Assembly (NCBI GenBank): GCA_002170735.1
Contig: NHIV01000065.1
Location: 1 to 6,845 of the forward strand
Direction of reading: 5' to 3'
Length of the DNA stretch: 6,845 bases
Source of the DNA: a bacterium TMED198
GTDB taxonomy: Bacteria; Fidelibacterota; Marinisomatia; SCGC-AAA003-L08; D37C17
The translations under genes and the position numbers were made by a program. Within the stretch, counting starts at the first letter, position 1. Each line of letters begins with the position of its first letter. Below the pieces are notes generated by a model, which worked only from the letters and a program-made list of their open reading frames with translations, did no database searches and had not been told where the DNA came from. Of the stretch, positions 5,855 to 6,845 are shown in pieces.

Positions 5855-6845
5855 ATGATAGTAGACGTTTTAATGCCAAAAATGGGTGAGTCCATCACTG
5901 AAGGAACCATTATCATATGGAAAAAGAAAGTTGGCGAAACTATATCAAAAGATGAAACCCTTTTGGAAATTTCAACTGACAAGGTTGATTCAGAGATTCC
6001 ATGTCCAACTGCTGGAAAAGTACTTGAGCTTTTATATGATGTTAATGATACAGTTGAGGTAAATACTGTTATAGCTAAAATAGCAACAGAGGAGTCAGAC
6101 GTTCTAGATGAGAAGCCTGGAAAAAATGGCGTTGATGTTGAGAAAGAGGCATCTAAATCCGTAGAAAAAAATGAAATAGATTTGCCTTCAACTTCAAAAC
6201 ATGAAGCTATAGCAAACAAAGATCCTGTAGGTAGAGTGTTTTACTCACCACTTGTAAAAAGTATTGCCAACAAAGAAGGTGTTTCACTTGATGAGCTTTC
6301 ATCAATTAATGGTTCTGGCGCAGGAGGTAGGGTTAATAAGCAGGATATTCTAAACTTTATAAGCTCAAGAGCCAAAACTATTGATTCTGTTGATACGGTA
6401 GGAACAGGAGTTGAGATTAAAGGATCTACTGAGTTAAGAAACTCTGTTGAAAAAATGGATAGAGTTAGAGCTAAGATTGCAGATCATATGGTAAAATCAA
6501 AAGATATTTCTGCTCATGTATATTCAACTTGCGAAGTTGATGTAACTAATATTGTAAATCTTAGAAACAGAAAGAAAGAGGCATTTTTAAACAAAAACAA
6601 AATAAAGCTTACATATACTCCTATTATAGTATCTGCATGTATTAAGGCTATACAAGAGTTTCCTCTTATGAATGCTTCAATTGATGGAACAGATATTGTT
6701 CATCACCAAAATGTAAACGTTGGCGTTGCAGTTGCCCTTCCGGATAATAATCTTATTGTTCCAGTCATAAAATGCGCCGAAGAAAAAAATTTTCTAGGTC
6801 TATCTCGAAGTGTAGACTCTTACGCAAAAAAGGCTAGATCGAATT
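5855..6845 (+). CDS. 2-oxoacid dehydrogenase E2, dihydrolipoamide acyltransferase (3' end outside window)
   Basis: The frame runs open for 330 codons to the window edge. Residues 1 to about 77 form one lipoyl domain, with the lipoylated lysine expected at Lys43 in EISTDKVDSEIP. A charged, low-complexity linker follows (about 78-125). Residues about 128-170 form the peripheral subunit-binding domain (FYSPLVKSIANKEGV ... GSGAGGRVNKQDIL), which holds E3 and/or E1. The catalytic acyltransferase domain starts near 197 (VEKMDRVRAKIADHM) and is recognisable through NVNVGVAVALPDNNLIVPVI (286-305); the catalytic HxxxDG motif would lie beyond the edge. E2 forms the core of the complex and moves acyl groups from lipoyl to CoA. 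The ATG at 5855 precedes the conserved MPKMGESITEG directly and has only AAAGAG abutting it as a ribosome-binding site. Substrate class cannot be read from this portion; the lack of frameshifts and stops argues for a functional gene. Confidence 0.95.
   Translation, partial: MIVDVLMPKMGESITEGTIIIWKKKVGETISKDETLLEISTDKVDSEIPCPTAGKVLELLYDVNDTVEVNTVIAKIATEESDVLDEKPGKNGVDVEKEASKSVEKNEIDLPSTSKHEAIANKDPVGRVFYSPLVKSIANKEGVSLDELSSINGSGAGGRVNKQDILNFISSRAKTIDSVDTVGTGVEIKGSTELRNSVEKMDRVRAKIADHMVKSKDISAHVYSTCEVDVTNIVNLRNRKKEAFLNKNKIKLTYTPIIVSACIKAIQEFPLMNASIDGTDIVHHQNVNVGVAVALPDNNLIVPVIKCAEEKNFLGLSRSVDSYAKKARSN

Noticed and set aside
524..6219. Minus-strand open frames of 60-130 codons inside the genes (for example 1766-2065, 2135-2431 and 5830-6219)
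   Set aside because: Each lies antisense to a strongly supported gene, shows no recognisable domain, and has composition expected of complementary-strand shadows, such as Ser-rich runs.

Overview
The window is AT-rich and every recognisable gene is on the + strand, packed with gaps of 8 to 98 bases. It contains six genes. The first and last are cut by the window edges. The protein families point to a member of the Bacteroidota (Flavobacteriia/Cytophagia-like), possibly an uncultured AT-rich lineage. The clues are the single-polypeptide fusion of the alpha and beta subunits of a branched-chain-type 2-oxoacid dehydrogenase E1, the Bacteroidota-like E3 (GCTYC stretch) and E2 (FYSPLVKSIA in the E3-binding domain), and weak or absent Shine-Dalgarno sequences before several genes. 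This assignment comes from remembered family patterns, not from a search.

Layout: (1) bases 1-527, the C-terminal end of a penicillin-acylase-family Ntn hydrolase; (2) 536-1171, a PduO/MMAB-type cob(I)alamin adenosyltransferase; (3) 1203-2576, dihydrolipoyl dehydrogenase (E3, LpdA); (4) about 2675-4648, the fused E1 alpha/beta component; (5) 4668-5837, a glutaryl-CoA-dehydrogenase-like acyl-CoA dehydrogenase; (6) 5855-end, a dihydrolipoamide acyltransferase (E2) with lipoyl and E3-binding domains, cut off inside its catalytic domain. No RNA genes, mobile elements, CRISPR arrays or convincing terminators were seen, and no gap reaches 300 bases.

How the genes fit together: E3, E1 and E2 make a full 2-oxoacid dehydrogenase complex that would convert a 2-oxoacid to an acyl-CoA and NADH. 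The dehydrogenase between E1 and E2 keeps the residues known from decarboxylating glutaryl-CoA dehydrogenase (Arg94/Ser95, Glu87, Tyr367-Glu368). This suggests that the complex could make glutaryl-CoA from 2-oxoadipate (lysine/tryptophan breakdown) and pass it to the next enzyme to give crotonyl-CoA. The competing reading is an ordinary branched-chain 2-oxoacid dehydrogenase. The upstream adenosyltransferase mildly favours that one, because adenosylcobalamin serves methylmalonyl-CoA mutase at the end of valine/isoleucine breakdown.

The oddest sequence detail is the 5' end of the E1 gene. Homology to the E1 family begins about 24 codons before the first in-frame ATG, but that extension has no ATG, GTG or TTG before an in-frame TAG. 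Either translation starts at a rare ATT codon (2675), or a frameshift joins it to a short upstream reading frame at 2580-2684. I found no wholly undescribed system here.
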